DNA from: Arthrobacter sp. Soc17.1.1.1
Lineage (GTDB): Bacteria > Actinomycetota > Actinomycetes > Actinomycetales > Micrococcaceae
Reading direction: 5' to 3'
Length of the DNA stretch: 64,000 nt
NCBI RefSeq assembly: GCF_036867195.1
Contig: NZ_JBAJII010000002.1
Coordinates: forward strand, 62,001 to 126,000
In this document: positions 44,081 to 52,511 of the stretch, in pieces
Layout: each line of letters opens with the position of its first letter
Position numbering within the stretch: position 1 is the first letter of the stretch
The notes under the pieces: generated by a model
The model's database searches: none
Seen by the model: only the letters and a program-made list of their open reading frames with translations
What the model was told of the DNA's origin: nothing
Translations under genes and position numbers: made by a program

Positions 44081-44458
44081 ATGGGGGACGCAGTGAGAGA
44101 GCCGGGGCCTGAGGAGTATGGTCGAGCGATTGAGCGGGTGTTTGCGCGCTGTCCGAGGATCAGCGGGTTGAGGCTGTTATTGGCCGAAGCGCGGCTCGGT
44201 TTCGCGACGGTCCGTTTCGACGGCCCGGCCGATGATTTCCGTGGGCCGTACGGAGCGATGGTGCGCCTACCGAAGAAGCGGCACGATGACCTGTGGGACC
44301 GGTACGCCAACGATCGGGATGCGACGGTCGATTGGGTGCACGCGGGTGTCGCCATGCGAGCAGTCCGGGCACATGCACTCAGCCAGGACCTAGACCGCGG
44401 GTACACCATCGACGATGTCTGGTGGATCATCAACGATTGCCTCGACATCTCCGGATGA
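44081..44458 (+). CDS. Hypothetical protein
   Basis: The 125-aa product reads EEYGRAIERVFARCPRISGL, FATVRFDGPADDFRGPYGAM, then VDWVHAGVAMRAVRAHALSQ and DVWWIINDCLDISG. It is soluble, with mixed helices and strands. The family was not recognised. A hairpin of AAGTGC with GCACTT lies just upstream (about 44046-44072). Confidence 0.55.
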   Translation: MGDAVREPGPEEYGRAIERVFARCPRISGLRLLLAEARLGFATVRFDGPADDFRGPYGAMVRLPKKRHDDLWDRYANDRDATVDWVHAGVAMRAVRAHALSQDLDRGYTIDDVWWIINDCLDISG

Positions 44459-44600
44459 CGGCGTATTGGGCAACTGGTCGCCCTGATCGCCTGCAGGATG
44501 GGATTTACCCGCGGGGTGTGGGCTGTGTGTGCCGGGAACTGTGACCATTCCAGTACGTGTCGTCAGCGTCCTTGTGATGTTGTGACTGGAGACTGGGAGC

Positions 44601-44876
44601 ATGGCATTCATGGGGGTTCTGAAGGCACGTGCGGCGCTGTGGTTGAGGGACCATCGGGGTGCTGTGCCGTCGATCATTGCGGTGCTCGCCGTGATCGTGT
44701 TCTGGGTGGTAGGAGCGATCGGCGGTGCTGGGTTCCTGGCCGGAGCCAGCTCGCCCATGGCTATGCTGACCGGGCTTTATGTCGGTCTGGCCGCCGTAGC
44801 GGTTTCCATTATCATCGCGACACTCGCCCTCAATGACCTCGCACGTCGCTATTCCCGATCCCGCGCACGTAGGTAA
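44601..44876 (+). CDS. Small two-helix membrane protein
   Basis: The 91-aa product has two hydrophobic helices (SIIAVLAVIVFWVVGAIGGA, about residues 24-43, and TGLYVGLAAVAVSIIIATLA, about 57-76) and a basic tail (RRYSRSRARR). No family known. ATG 44601 follows GGAGACTGGGAGC. Confidence 0.6.
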   Translation: MAFMGVLKARAALWLRDHRGAVPSIIAVLAVIVFWVVGAIGGAGFLAGASSPMAMLTGLYVGLAAVAVSIIIATLALNDLARRYSRSRARR

Positions 44877-45018
44877 TATCCAACGGGTCCAAAGAACGCG
44901 GAGGAGACCAGCGGTCGACCTCGAAAGATGATCGGCGGCGGTAGACGGCGCGTCTTGTACCGGTTAGTGGCTGAAGAGATGAGCCGTCTGCGGGGCAGTG
45001 CTGACCGTGTCAGCGCTA

Positions 45019-45062
45019 GTCCAGCGCCGGTCCAGCGCCGGTCCAGCGCCGGTCCAGCGCCT
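45019..45062. repeat. 11-bp tandem repeat GTCCAGCGCCG
   Basis: Four copies at 45019, 45030, 45041 and 45052, the last changed at its end. They lie about 20 bp past the stop of the serine recombinase (45084). Confidence 0.9.
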
Positions 45063-45083
45063 GGACTGTGCGGCGTGACGTAC

Positions 45084-45809
45084 TTATTGAGGGGGCGGCA
45101 TCTGGGGTGCGGTCGGTGTTGTGAGCAGGCTGTCGTAAGGGGTGAGGTCGGGGAGGTCCCTAGTGTCGGCGGGCAGACTCTCAACGAGGGCACGCAGCGT
45201 GCTCTCCCCGTCAGGATCAGGCTCGGGCTTGTGACCGGATCCGGCGCGGAGGTAGGCGTACACGGTTTCGCGGCTGATGCCGTATTCACGGGCCAGGACT
45301 GCTTTGGGCACGCCGGCGGCGGCCTTTTCGCACAGTTCGATAGCTCGTTCTGGGCTCAGGGACCGGGAACGTCCTTTGTAGGTGCCTCGCACTTTTGCCA
45401 GGGCTATTCCTTCTCGCTGGCGTTCGCGGATCAGGGAGCGTTCGAACTCGGCGAATGCGCCCATGACGTTCAGCAGCAGGGTCGCCATTGCATTGTCGTC
45501 CCCAGTGAATGTGAGCTTCTCGTGCACGAACTCGATCCGGACGCCTTTTGTGGTCAGTCGTCGCACGATGCTGCGTAGGTCCTCGAGGTTGCGGGCGAGC
45601 CGGTCCATCGAGTGAACGACTACGGTGTCGCCGTCACGGACGAAATCGAGTAGGTCCTCCAGGGCGGGTCGGTTCTGATCCTTACCCGACGCGTGATCGG
45701 TGTACTTCCGGTCGAGGGCGACTCCGTCGAGCTGACGGAGCGTCACCTGGTCAAGACTGCTCACCCTGATGTAGCCAACTCGCTGCCCGGTCACCCGAAT
45801 ACCCCTCAT
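45084..45809 (-). CDS. Serine recombinase (Tn3-type resolvase/invertase)
   Basis: The 241-aa product has catalytic Ser17 (RVGYIRVSSLDQ), SMDRLARNLEDL, LLLNVMGAFAEFERSLIRER and a C-terminal HTH (GVPKAVLAREYGISRETVYA), followed by an extra 45-residue Pro-rich tail not typical of the family. It could resolve plasmid dimers or move the element. The region upstream (45811-45905) carries TGTC/GACA motifs that may be its site. Confidence 0.92.
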   Translation of the reverse strand: MRGIRVTGQRVGYIRVSSLDQVTLRQLDGVALDRKYTDHASGKDQNRPALEDLLDFVRDGDTVVVHSMDRLARNLEDLRSIVRRLTTKGVRIEFVHEKLTFTGDDNAMATLLLNVMGAFAEFERSLIRERQREGIALAKVRGTYKGRSRSLSPERAIELCEKAAAGVPKAVLAREYGISRETVYAYLRAGSGHKPEPDPDGESTLRALVESLPADTRDLPDLTPYDSLLTTPTAPQMPPPQ

Positions 45810-45810
45810 C

Positions 45811-45905
45811 TGTCAGCTTTGACTCTAAGACCTGCGACAACTACTGTCCACAAATGACAAATCGGAGCCTAATCTGACGGTTTGTACCAAAGCGTCTGAC
45901 GTCCG
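45811..45905. promoter_or_regulatory. Possible resolvase (res) site
   Basis: TGTCCACAAATGACA (45845-45859) is an inverted TGTC/GACA box. TGTCAGC at about 45811 and TCTGACG at about 45895 lie on either side. The position just upstream of the recombinase fits a res site, but the subsites are not clear. Confidence 0.35.
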
Positions 45906-46079
45906 GTATGGGTGTACTCCAAATCGACACCTATAAGGGGTGTGGCCGACGCGCGCAAGGGTGTCTGTGCGTACATCCTCATCGCCAACCCGGATCGACC
46001 GCTCGGAATGTTCCATAGGGCTGATAGGCGGCAAGGTGTTCCGAACCGACGTGGTTCGGAACACCTTGTCCGGTACTGC

Positions 46080-47060
46080 CTAGAAGAAGGTGGGCTCGCG
46101 GGGCGTGTAGGGGGCCTCCAGTGCGGCTACTTCTTCGTCGGTGAGGGTGATCTCGAGTGCGGCGGCGGCGTCTATGAGGTGCTTTGCCTTCGTCGCGCCG
46201 ATGATCGGGGTGTCCACGACGGGGTTTCTCAGGACCCAGGCCAGCGCGACGGTCGCCATGGCAACGCCCCGTTCGGCGGCGATTTGCTCGACAGCGTCGA
46301 CGATCGTTTTGTCGGAGTCGAGGTAGAGGGGCCGGCCGAACTGGTCAGTGGTGGGGTAGGACTTGGCGCGGGTGCTGGACTTGTCTCCCCAGGGGCGGGC
46401 GACGATGCCGCCGCCGAGCGGGGACCAGACCAAGTTGCCGACGCCCTGGTCGGTAAGCAGGCCGTGCATCTCGCGTTCTTCCTCGCGCTGGAGCAGGTTG
46501 TACTGGTCCTGCATTGAGACAAACCTCGTCCACCCGTTCAGCACAGCGGCCGACTGCATCTTCGCGAACTGCCACGCCCACATCGATGAAGCGCCGATGT
46601 AGCGGGCTTTACCGGATTTGACGACGTCGTGCAGCGCTTCCATGGTCTCTTCCACGGGGACTTCGGGGTCGAAGCGGTGGATCTGCAGTAGGTCGACGTA
46701 GTCGGTGCCGAGGCGTGTGAGCGAGGCATCGACCTGTTCGAGGATCGCTTTGCGGCTCAGCCCGCCACCACCTGGGTTCTGGTTCATCGGCCAGTAGATC
46801 TTGGTGGCGAGGACAGTTTCCTCGCGGGTGCTGTATTCGCGCATGGCGCGACCGACGATCTCTTCTGAACTGCCCATGCCGTAGACGTTCGCGGTGTCCC
46901 AGAAGGTGATGCCCAGCTCCACCGCCTGTCGGAAGAGCGGCGCGGAGCCGTCTTCGCCAAGGGACCAGTCGGCCATCGGGTTCGGGTCGCTAAAGGCCAT
47001 GCAGCCCAGGGTCAGGCGGCTGATCTTCAGCCCGGAGGTGCCGAGTCGGGTGTATTCCAT
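46080..47060 (-). CDS. Aldo/keto reductase
   Basis: The 326-aa product is a TIM-barrel aldo/keto reductase of the AKR11/13-like group: LGCMAFSDPNP, ITFWDTANVYGMGSSEEIVG (catalytic Asp and Tyr), ATKIYWPM, DLLQIHRFDPEVP and a NADPH-binding end (PIIGATKAKHL). It reduces aldehydes or ketones. ATG 47060 gives the family start MEYTRLGTSGL. It lies downstream of the second reductase gene on the same strand with a 120-bp gap containing TTCCGGCGGT repeats. Confidence 0.92.
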   Translation of the reverse strand: MEYTRLGTSGLKISRLTLGCMAFSDPNPMADWSLGEDGSAPLFRQAVELGITFWDTANVYGMGSSEEIVGRAMREYSTREETVLATKIYWPMNQNPGGGGLSRKAILEQVDASLTRLGTDYVDLLQIHRFDPEVPVEETMEALHDVVKSGKARYIGASSMWAWQFAKMQSAAVLNGWTRFVSMQDQYNLLQREEEREMHGLLTDQGVGNLVWSPLGGGIVARPWGDKSSTRAKSYPTTDQFGRPLYLDSDKTIVDAVEQIAAERGVAMATVALAWVLRNPVVDTPIIGATKAKHLIDAAAALEITLTDEEVAALEAPYTPREPTFF

Positions 47061-47117
47061 GGTGCGTGTTCCTATCAAAGGGTGTGCAGGTGAAGCGGGG
47101 CGTGCGGAGGGTTGAGC

Positions 47118-47147
47118 GGTTCCGGCGGTTCCGGCGGTTCCGGCGGG
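47118..47147. repeat. 10-bp tandem repeat TTCCGGCGGT
   Basis: Three close copies of the 10-mer lie in the gap between the two reductase genes. Confidence 0.8.
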
Positions 47148-47180
47148 AGCGGCGGGGTGCCGCCCACGCCGGAAAAGGGA

Positions 47181-48062
47181 TCAGGCCTCGGGGATAGTGA
47201 AGGCGAAAGCCTCGCGGGTGATTGCCTCGACCGGGGGGCCACCGCGAACCCCGGTGTCGAGAGCATCGATCACGGCGAGTTCCTCGGCGCTGAGTTCGAA
47301 GTCGAACACGTCGAAGTTCTCAGCGATGCGGTGGGCTTTGGTCGATTTCGGGATCGCCGACCGGCCCTGCTGAAGGTGCCAGCGCACCATGACTTGAGCC
47401 GGGGTCTTGTCGTGCGTCTTGCCGATGGCCTGGATTGTCGGGTCATCCAGGGTGCTCTTGGCATCAGGCATATACGTCGTGACCCCGCCGATGGGCGACC
47501 ACGCCTGGGTCAGAATGCCGTGCGAGGCGTGCAGCGCCTGCAAGTCCTTCTGCTGGAAGTAGGGGTGCAGCTCGATCTGGTTGACGGCCGGTACGACCGT
47601 CGTCGCGGCGAGCAGCTGGTCGAGGTGCTCGGGCATGAAGTTGCTGACACCGATCGCGCGAACCTTGCCATCGTCCAGTAACTTCTCCAGCGCCCGGTAG
47701 GAATTAAGTGTGAGCTCGAATTCGGAAGGCAGCGGCTGGTGCAGGATGAGCAGGTCGATGTAGTCGACGCCGAGCTTGGCGGCACTCTTGTCGAAGGCGT
47801 GCAGGGTCGCGTCGTAGCCGTAATCGCTGATCCAGATCTTCGTTTCGATGAAGACCTCTTCGCGGGGGACACTTGAGTTACGGATGCCCTCGCCCACCTG
47901 CACTTCGTTGCCGTACGCGGCAGCGGTGTCGATGTGTCGGTAGCCGCCGCGCAGTGCTTCCTCGACAGCTGAGACGGTTTCCTCGGGTGGGGTTTGGAAG
48001 ACGCCGAGTCCGATAGCGGGAAGCTTCACGTCGTTGTTCACAGTGATCATGTTGTTGGTCAT
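47181..48062 (-). CDS. Aldo/keto reductase (AKR5-like)
   Basis: The 293-aa product has the 2,5-diketo-gluconate-reductase-like pattern: MPAIGLG-type start (VKLPAIGLGVFQTPPEETVS), GYRHIDTAAAYGNEVQVGEG with catalytic Asp/Tyr, ETKIWISDYGY, DLLILHQPLPS, NQIELHPYF and RSAIPKSTKAHRI for NADPH. ATG 48062 is chosen, since the long reading to 48296 overlaps the divergent regulator. The XRE-MmyB gene starts 178 bp away on the other strand and may control it. Confidence 0.93.
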   Translation of the reverse strand: MTNNMITVNNDVKLPAIGLGVFQTPPEETVSAVEEALRGGYRHIDTAAAYGNEVQVGEGIRNSSVPREEVFIETKIWISDYGYDATLHAFDKSAAKLGVDYIDLLILHQPLPSEFELTLNSYRALEKLLDDGKVRAIGVSNFMPEHLDQLLAATTVVPAVNQIELHPYFQQKDLQALHASHGILTQAWSPIGGVTTYMPDAKSTLDDPTIQAIGKTHDKTPAQVMVRWHLQQGRSAIPKSTKAHRIAENFDVFDFELSAEELAVIDALDTGVRGGPPVEAITREAFAFTIPEA

Positions 48063-48240
48063 GTTTTCAACGGTAGGCAGGAAACAGGTTGGGGTGAGAG
48101 CCACTGGTGTTATCCCCCAGCGGCGCCCGGCAGCGGCGAAAAACGCATTGTCGGACGGAAGGGCGGGCCCAGCTCGTGGGGGTTGGGAGATAACGGCAGG
48201 GACTCCCAATTCCGTCATCGACGCGCCTAGCCTTGAGGGT

Positions 48241-49119
48241 ATGGATACCCGTAATGACGTGCAGCAGTTCCTCACCGCGCTGCGCGCCCGCCTCACCCCC
48301 GAGGCTGCGGGTTTGACCGTGTTCGGTGGGGAACGCCGCGTCCCCGGCCTGCGCCGCGAGGAAGTCGCTCAACTCGCCGGGGTAAGTACCGCCTACTACA
48401 CGCGGATGGAGCGCGGGGACCTCAGCGGCGTGTCCGAGAGCGTGCTGTTCGCTCTCGTTCGGGCCCTGCAACTCAACGAGGCGGAAACCGCGCACCTGTT
48501 CGACCTGACACGAGCAGCATCCGGGCCGCGCCGGGCACCCCGGACGAAACCCCAACCCCGGGTATCAACCCGGGTTGGGCAGCTGATCGATGCAATGAGC
48601 GATGTTCCCGCGATCGCGATGACCCGCCTCGGGGACCCCGTAGAGTCCAATCCCTTGGGCCGGGCACTGTTTCCCGACCTCTTCCCCGCGGGAAAGCCTG
48701 TCCTGAACAGCGCCCGCTACATGTTCCTGAACGAGCGTTCCCGGGTGTTCTACCCAGACTGGGAGACGACCGCACTGGAGGCCGTGTCGGGGATGAGGCT
48801 GCTCGCCGGCCAGGATCCTAGCGACAAAGCCCTGATGGCCCTCGTCGGTGAGCTCGCCACCCGCAGCAACGAGTTCCGCACTTGGTGGGGCGGACACACA
48901 GTACGGACCCACTCAACCGGGACCAAGCGCATCAACCACCCCATCGTCGGTGACATGACCCTGGGCTATGAAACCCTGGCCATCACCTCGACACCCGGGC
49001 TGGTCCTCATGACCTACCTCACCGAACCTGCCACACCCTCCGCGGACGCCCTGAACCTACTGCGGAGCTGGACCGCGAACGAAACCCTCACCGACCTAAC
49101 AACCCGCACCAGCGGCTAA
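48241..49119 (+). CDS. XRE regulator with MmyB-like ligand domain
   Basis: The 292-aa product has an N-terminal HTH (LRREEVAQLAGVSTAYYTRM, about residues 40-59) and a C-terminal MmyB-like domain (about 110-270, VPAIAMTRLGDPVESNPLGR, then RSRVFYPDWETTALEAVSGM). These regulators control neighbouring dehydrogenase or reductase genes and may bind fatty-acid-like ligands. The gene is divergent to the aldo/keto reductase at 47181-48062, the usual place for its target. Confidence 0.9.
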   Translation: MDTRNDVQQFLTALRARLTPEAAGLTVFGGERRVPGLRREEVAQLAGVSTAYYTRMERGDLSGVSESVLFALVRALQLNEAETAHLFDLTRAASGPRRAPRTKPQPRVSTRVGQLIDAMSDVPAIAMTRLGDPVESNPLGRALFPDLFPAGKPVLNSARYMFLNERSRVFYPDWETTALEAVSGMRLLAGQDPSDKALMALVGELATRSNEFRTWWGGHTVRTHSTGTKRINHPIVGDMTLGYETLAITSTPGLVLMTYLTEPATPSADALNLLRSWTANETLTDLTTRTSG

Positions 49120-49429
49120 CCCGCCCCGGATATCTTGACCACCCGGGCACGCTGATGCCGTAAATCCGGCTGTGCGAGTGGCCCGCTTCCGGGCCCTCCA
49201 ACCCGCCGTGAGCACACTGTGAAACAGTCTCAAACACGCACGCTGAGAGAGCTTGATACGAACGTTGGTCGGCCATCGAACGCTGCGGAGACAACGCCAC
49301 TCACCTCTGCGATTCACAGGTGTACCCCAGATTTCTCATTCGGACATTCTGACTCATAAACCTCAAATATGAGGACTTTTGACACGAAACGCGTCGAGAC
49401 AAGTTTCCGAGACTACGAGAACGGCGAAT
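49120..49429. other. Gap without a gene
   Basis: The stretch has an AT-rich right half (about 49320-49400). No frame or repeat is convincing. Confidence 0.4.
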
Positions 49430-49684
49430 TCACTGGGGAGTGGTCGTTCGATGCAGGACCGCTCGAAGTGTCTTGACCAGCTTTAGCTTTTTGAGACGTG
49501 CTCGAAACGGTTGCGAATAGGAGTACGGCTGTGTCGTTAACCTCGTGTACTCGCCGCCGTCAGTAAGGCCTGGTAGGTGCTTCGAAATCTTAGGTTGCTT
49601 GCCACGAAGTAGGCTCTTGGCTTTCCTGACAGCCATGCCTTCTCGAGTCCCGGTGCGGATCAAGTCAAACCCGAATTCGACCAT
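49430..49684 (-). CDS. Possible small protein, low confidence
   Basis: An 84-aa frame from ATG 49684 reads MVEFGFDLIRTGTREGMAVR and ends in a very basic segment (RARLKKLKLVKTLRAVLHRT). The base composition is lower in GC than nearby genes. No family match; it may be a gene remnant. Confidence 0.3.
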   Translation of the reverse strand: MVEFGFDLIRTGTREGMAVRKAKSLLRGKQPKISKHLPGLTDGGEYTRLTTQPYSYSQPFRARLKKLKLVKTLRAVLHRTTTPQ

Positions 49685-49712
49685 GATGCTCAGTGGGTGG
49701 GCGTGCTGGTCG

Positions 49713-50192
49713 TTATTGGTCGATGGGGGCCAGTGGGGGTGTGGTGGGGTTGTCGAGTTCCGTGGTTTCGATGATCTTGGTGTCGTAGTCGAAGCAGAAG
49801 GTGACCTTCTGGGCGATGCGTAGCTCGAGGCTGAGATTTGGGCCGTTGCGCATTCCTCGCACCCCGTAGTTCTCCTCCCAGGACTCGTCGATGGTGACTT
49901 TGTAGTCGTACTGTCCTGCTGGCAGGTCGACCGTCAGCCACCAGTACCCGTCGGTGGGGTGGTAGGCCATGAGATACCCGGGCTCCGCGGGATCCCACTG
50001 CTGGATGTTTGAAGCCGATGGATCGGCTGGTGATGGCGATCCGGATGAGGTGGCTGGTGAAGGGAAGGTGCCGGCAATGTTGACCGTGTGTGGTTGGGCA
50101 GCGACGCGATCGAGAACGACCGATGGATCCACCGGTACAGGTTTCAGAGCGGGTAAGGGGTGGTTGGCGCGGGAACTGTCAGGAGAGCTCAT
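49713..50192 (-). CDS. Free-standing X25-like carbohydrate-binding protein
   Basis: The 159-aa product has a 55-residue Ser/Pro-rich start, then one beta-sandwich (about 35-145) like the X25/CBM48-type modules of pullulanases: TVNIAGTFPSP, NIQQWDPAEPGYLMAYHPTD, LPAGQYDYKVTIDESWEENY and VTFCFDYDTKII. Such modules bind alpha-glucans. Here there is no enzyme domain and no signal peptide. ATG 50192 overlaps the upstream gene by 14 nt. Cytoplasmic glycogen binding is a reasonable guess. GH65 lies 2.3 kb away. Confidence 0.7.
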   Translation of the reverse strand: MSSPDSSRANHPLPALKPVPVDPSVVLDRVAAQPHTVNIAGTFPSPATSSGSPSPADPSASNIQQWDPAEPGYLMAYHPTDGYWWLTVDLPAGQYDYKVTIDESWEENYGVRGMRNGPNLSLELRIAQKVTFCFDYDTKIIETTELDNPTTPPLAPIDQ

Positions 50193-50544
50193 CAAATCCT
50201 TTTGATGGTGTGGTGTTTGAGGTTTCAGCGTCTTGTGGCCATGACGGCATGAGGGCTGCTGCTGCGCGCATTCCTTCGACGGTGAGGCTGTACTGCGTCC
50301 CGTGGATACGCAGCAGACCCAGATCGCTGAGCGCACGCACAGGGTCCACCTGGAGTTGCTGCCCTCGAGTAGGCGGATCCTGCCCTGTCTGAATGATGCC
50401 GCCCGCGAGGTCCTTGAAGGTACCGCTTGCCGGTAAACGCATCATCTGCGCCGCCAGGTCGATGAGGAACTGTCCACATTCACCTGAGACCCGCGCAGGG
50501 ATCAGACGGTAGGGCACCGCCGGCGGCCTCTGCGAGTCTGTCAC
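50179..50544 (-). CDS. Hypothetical protein with winged-helix-like end
   Basis: The 121-aa product starts MTDSQRPPAVPYRLIPARVS (GTG 50544). Residues 70-110 (VDPVRALSDLGLLRIHGTQY, SLTVEGMRAAAAL) look like a winged helix with a beta hairpin. It overlaps and precedes the X25-like gene, so it could be its regulator. Family not recognised. Confidence 0.55.
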   Translation of the reverse strand: MTDSQRPPAVPYRLIPARVSGECGQFLIDLAAQMMRLPASGTFKDLAGGIIQTGQDPPTRGQQLQVDPVRALSDLGLLRIHGTQYSLTVEGMRAAAALMPSWPQDAETSNTTPSKGFDELS

Positions 50545-50702
50545 CGCTTACCCCTTTTTCGTCTCAGTTGTTCAACGGACTTACGAGTGATGAAGTCGAC
50601 AGGGCTGTTCGGAGAGCGCCTCAACTAGTCTCAGTTCTACAAGATGACCCAGGACGGGTTGGTGGTGCGTTTCGGTAGCGTCAATATAGAAGCGATTACT
50701 GC

Positions 50703-50939
50703 TTACACTCTGTCTTCGGCCCCCGGGGCAGCTTCTTGTCGAGAGCAGTGAGCGCAGCAGTAGATGCTATGGCCCACTTCTACACCGTGTCCGAGGATCC
50801 GGCACCCACAGTGCCTGCATACTGGTGCCAAAGCCTGGACCGCACACTCAAAGCTGTCGAAGGTCCGAGTCTCCGTACCTCGGCTGATCGTGAACGTCTT
50901 GTCGTAGTCGTTACCGCAGGTATCACAGACGGCCATCAC
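50703..50939 (-). CDS. Prokaryotic metallothionein-like zinc-ribbon protein
   Basis: The 78-aa product carries nine cysteines: CDTCGNDYDKTF, FECAVQALAPVCRHCGCRIL and YCCAHCSRQE. This is the small actinobacterial protein usually annotated as metallothionein, a likely zinc or copper chelator. GTG 50939 or the following ATG starts it. A frameshifted duplicate lies at 52240-52464. Confidence 0.85.
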   Translation of the reverse strand: MMAVCDTCGNDYDKTFTISRGTETRTFDSFECAVQALAPVCRHCGCRILGHGVEVGHSIYCCAHCSRQEAAPGAEDRV

Positions 50940-51015
50940 ATTTCTCTCTTCTGCGCATGCCTTTTTGGAGATTTCCCTGCTTTTCAGGGATACAGGCGTT
51001 TAGCGGACAGGGTTG

Positions 51016-51432
51016 TTAGTAGGAGATGAATTCGACGAGTTCCCCGACCCGCTCGTCCGGGAAGTTCCGGGCGATGTCGGCCTGAGTCAGGATGCCGACG
51101 AGGTCGTGTCCGTCGATGACAGGGAGCCGGCGTACCTGGTGTTCCTGCATGGTCATGATGGCCACGTCGATCTCGTCATCGGCTCCGATGGTCACGGGTT
51201 TGCCCTGCCCGAGATCGCCGGCTGTCACGGTCTTCGGATCACCACCATCGGCAAGGCATTTGACGACGATGTCACGATCGGTGATCATCCCTTTAAGCCG
51301 CTGGTCCTCCCCACAAATGGGCAGCGACCCCACGTTCAGGTCCTTCATTTTCCGGGCTGCCTGCTCCAGGGTTTCCCGTTCACCGACGCACTCCACGCCA
51401 CCGGTCATGATGTCTCTGGCACGAACTGGCAT
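51016..51432 (-). CDS. CBS-domain pair protein
   Basis: The 138-aa product is a two-CBS protein: VRARDIMTGGVECVGERETL, LKGMITDRDIVVKCLADG, then TAGDLGQGKPVTIGADDEID and DLVGILTQADIARNFP. Such pairs bind AMP, ATP or SAM. ATG 51432 is preferred; the frame runs on upstream to 51753 with no family likeness. Expression with stress genes is common. Confidence 0.9.
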   Translation of the reverse strand: MPVRARDIMTGGVECVGERETLEQAARKMKDLNVGSLPICGEDQRLKGMITDRDIVVKCLADGGDPKTVTAGDLGQGKPVTIGADDEIDVAIMTMQEHQVRRLPVIDGHDLVGILTQADIARNFPDERVGELVEFISY

Positions 51433-51778
51433 TTCATCCTCCACATGATCTTGTAGCTTCTGACGACACCTGACAGGTGTGATGGATCGGGCCGACATCG
51501 CGTCGAGGTTCCTCGATCGCGAACGTAAGCCTGCGTCCATGATTGTCTCGACCAGCCCGAGAAGTAACCCATCGATTCCCCTCTTTTTCCTGTTACACCT
51601 CGTGGCGAGCGTGCTAGGGCATCGCTGCGCCCGACAGCCGGATGATCCAGGACAAGACCTTGTGCGCGGTAGTGGGGAGAGCCGCAACAGCACACCACAA
51701 GGAGCAAATGGTTGCGCGGAGGCAGGAGCCAAAGGAATGATGAGCAGCTCCAACTAGATGCAGGAGGAAGGCACGGAT

Positions 51779-52141
51779 ATGGCGTCCAAACAAGACAACC
51801 AAGGTCGGCCGTTCTCCGAGGAGACAGCAGCGCGTGACGCGGGAATCATTCCACCTGACCCAACCTCTGATCAGGGTCCTGGTATGGACTCGGACGTGAC
51901 CCCGCCGGAGGAGTTCGTCTCCGCGATCACGACCACCATCGATGGGGACGCGGCTGATGAGGATGCCGCTGACGCGGTGGGTGCTGACCGAACGAAGAGT
52001 GAGCCCATAGGACCCGTTACTCGGCCGGATGTTGACCATCCTGTACAGGGTGGTGATTACCCGTCCCAGCCTGAGGCGGCACGAGCGTCGGATGATCCAG
52101 ACCGGACGGGGTATCAGAACGACGCCGACACTCCGCGCTGA
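51779..52141 (+). CDS. Disordered acidic protein, paralogue of 57410-57883
   Basis: The 120-aa product is acidic and Gly/Pro/Asp-rich, without predicted fold. Two ends are conserved with the 57410 protein: FSEETAARDAGIIPPDP near residue 12 and YPSQPEAARASDDPDRTGYQ NDAD at the end. It resembles stress-induced hydrophilic proteins, a guess from composition. Confidence 0.65.
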   Translation: MASKQDNQGRPFSEETAARDAGIIPPDPTSDQGPGMDSDVTPPEEFVSAITTTIDGDAADEDAADAVGADRTKSEPIGPVTRPDVDHPVQGGDYPSQPEAARASDDPDRTGYQNDADTPR

Positions 52142-52239
52142 CGTTAGCAACCGCCTGCACCGGGGTGAGGCACCCTGATCGGGGTACCCGCAGGTGACAC
52201 TGCGAGCGATACCGGTGCAGGTCACGATGAACAGGATGG

Positions 52240-52464
52240 TCCTCGGCCCCCGGGGCAGATTCTTGTCGAGAGCAGTGAGCGCAGCAGTAGATGCTGTGGC
52301 CGACTTTTACACTTTGCCAAGGATCTAACAGCCGCAGTGCCTGCACACTGAGCCAGATCACGGACTGCGCACTCGAAGCTGTTGAAGGTCCGGGTTTCTG
52401 TATCTCGGGTGAGGGTAAACGTTTTGTCGTAGTCGTTGCCGCAGGTTTCACAGATCGCCGTCAG
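52240..52464 (-). pseudogene. Frameshifted duplicate of the metallothionein-like gene
   Basis: The first half (TAICETCGNDYDKTFTLTRD, FNSFECAVRDLAQ) and second half (VGHSIYCCAHCSRQESAPGA) read in different frames with a damaged middle, and the start codon is CTG where the intact gene at 50703-50939 has ATG. The DNA is about 90% identical over much of its length, including GCAGTGAGCGCAGCAGTAGA. It is a decaying local copy. Confidence 0.85.
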
Positions 52465-52511
52465 ACTCCTCCTTTCTGTGTGTGCGGCATCAAAGAGGAT
52501 GGTGCCCGAAT

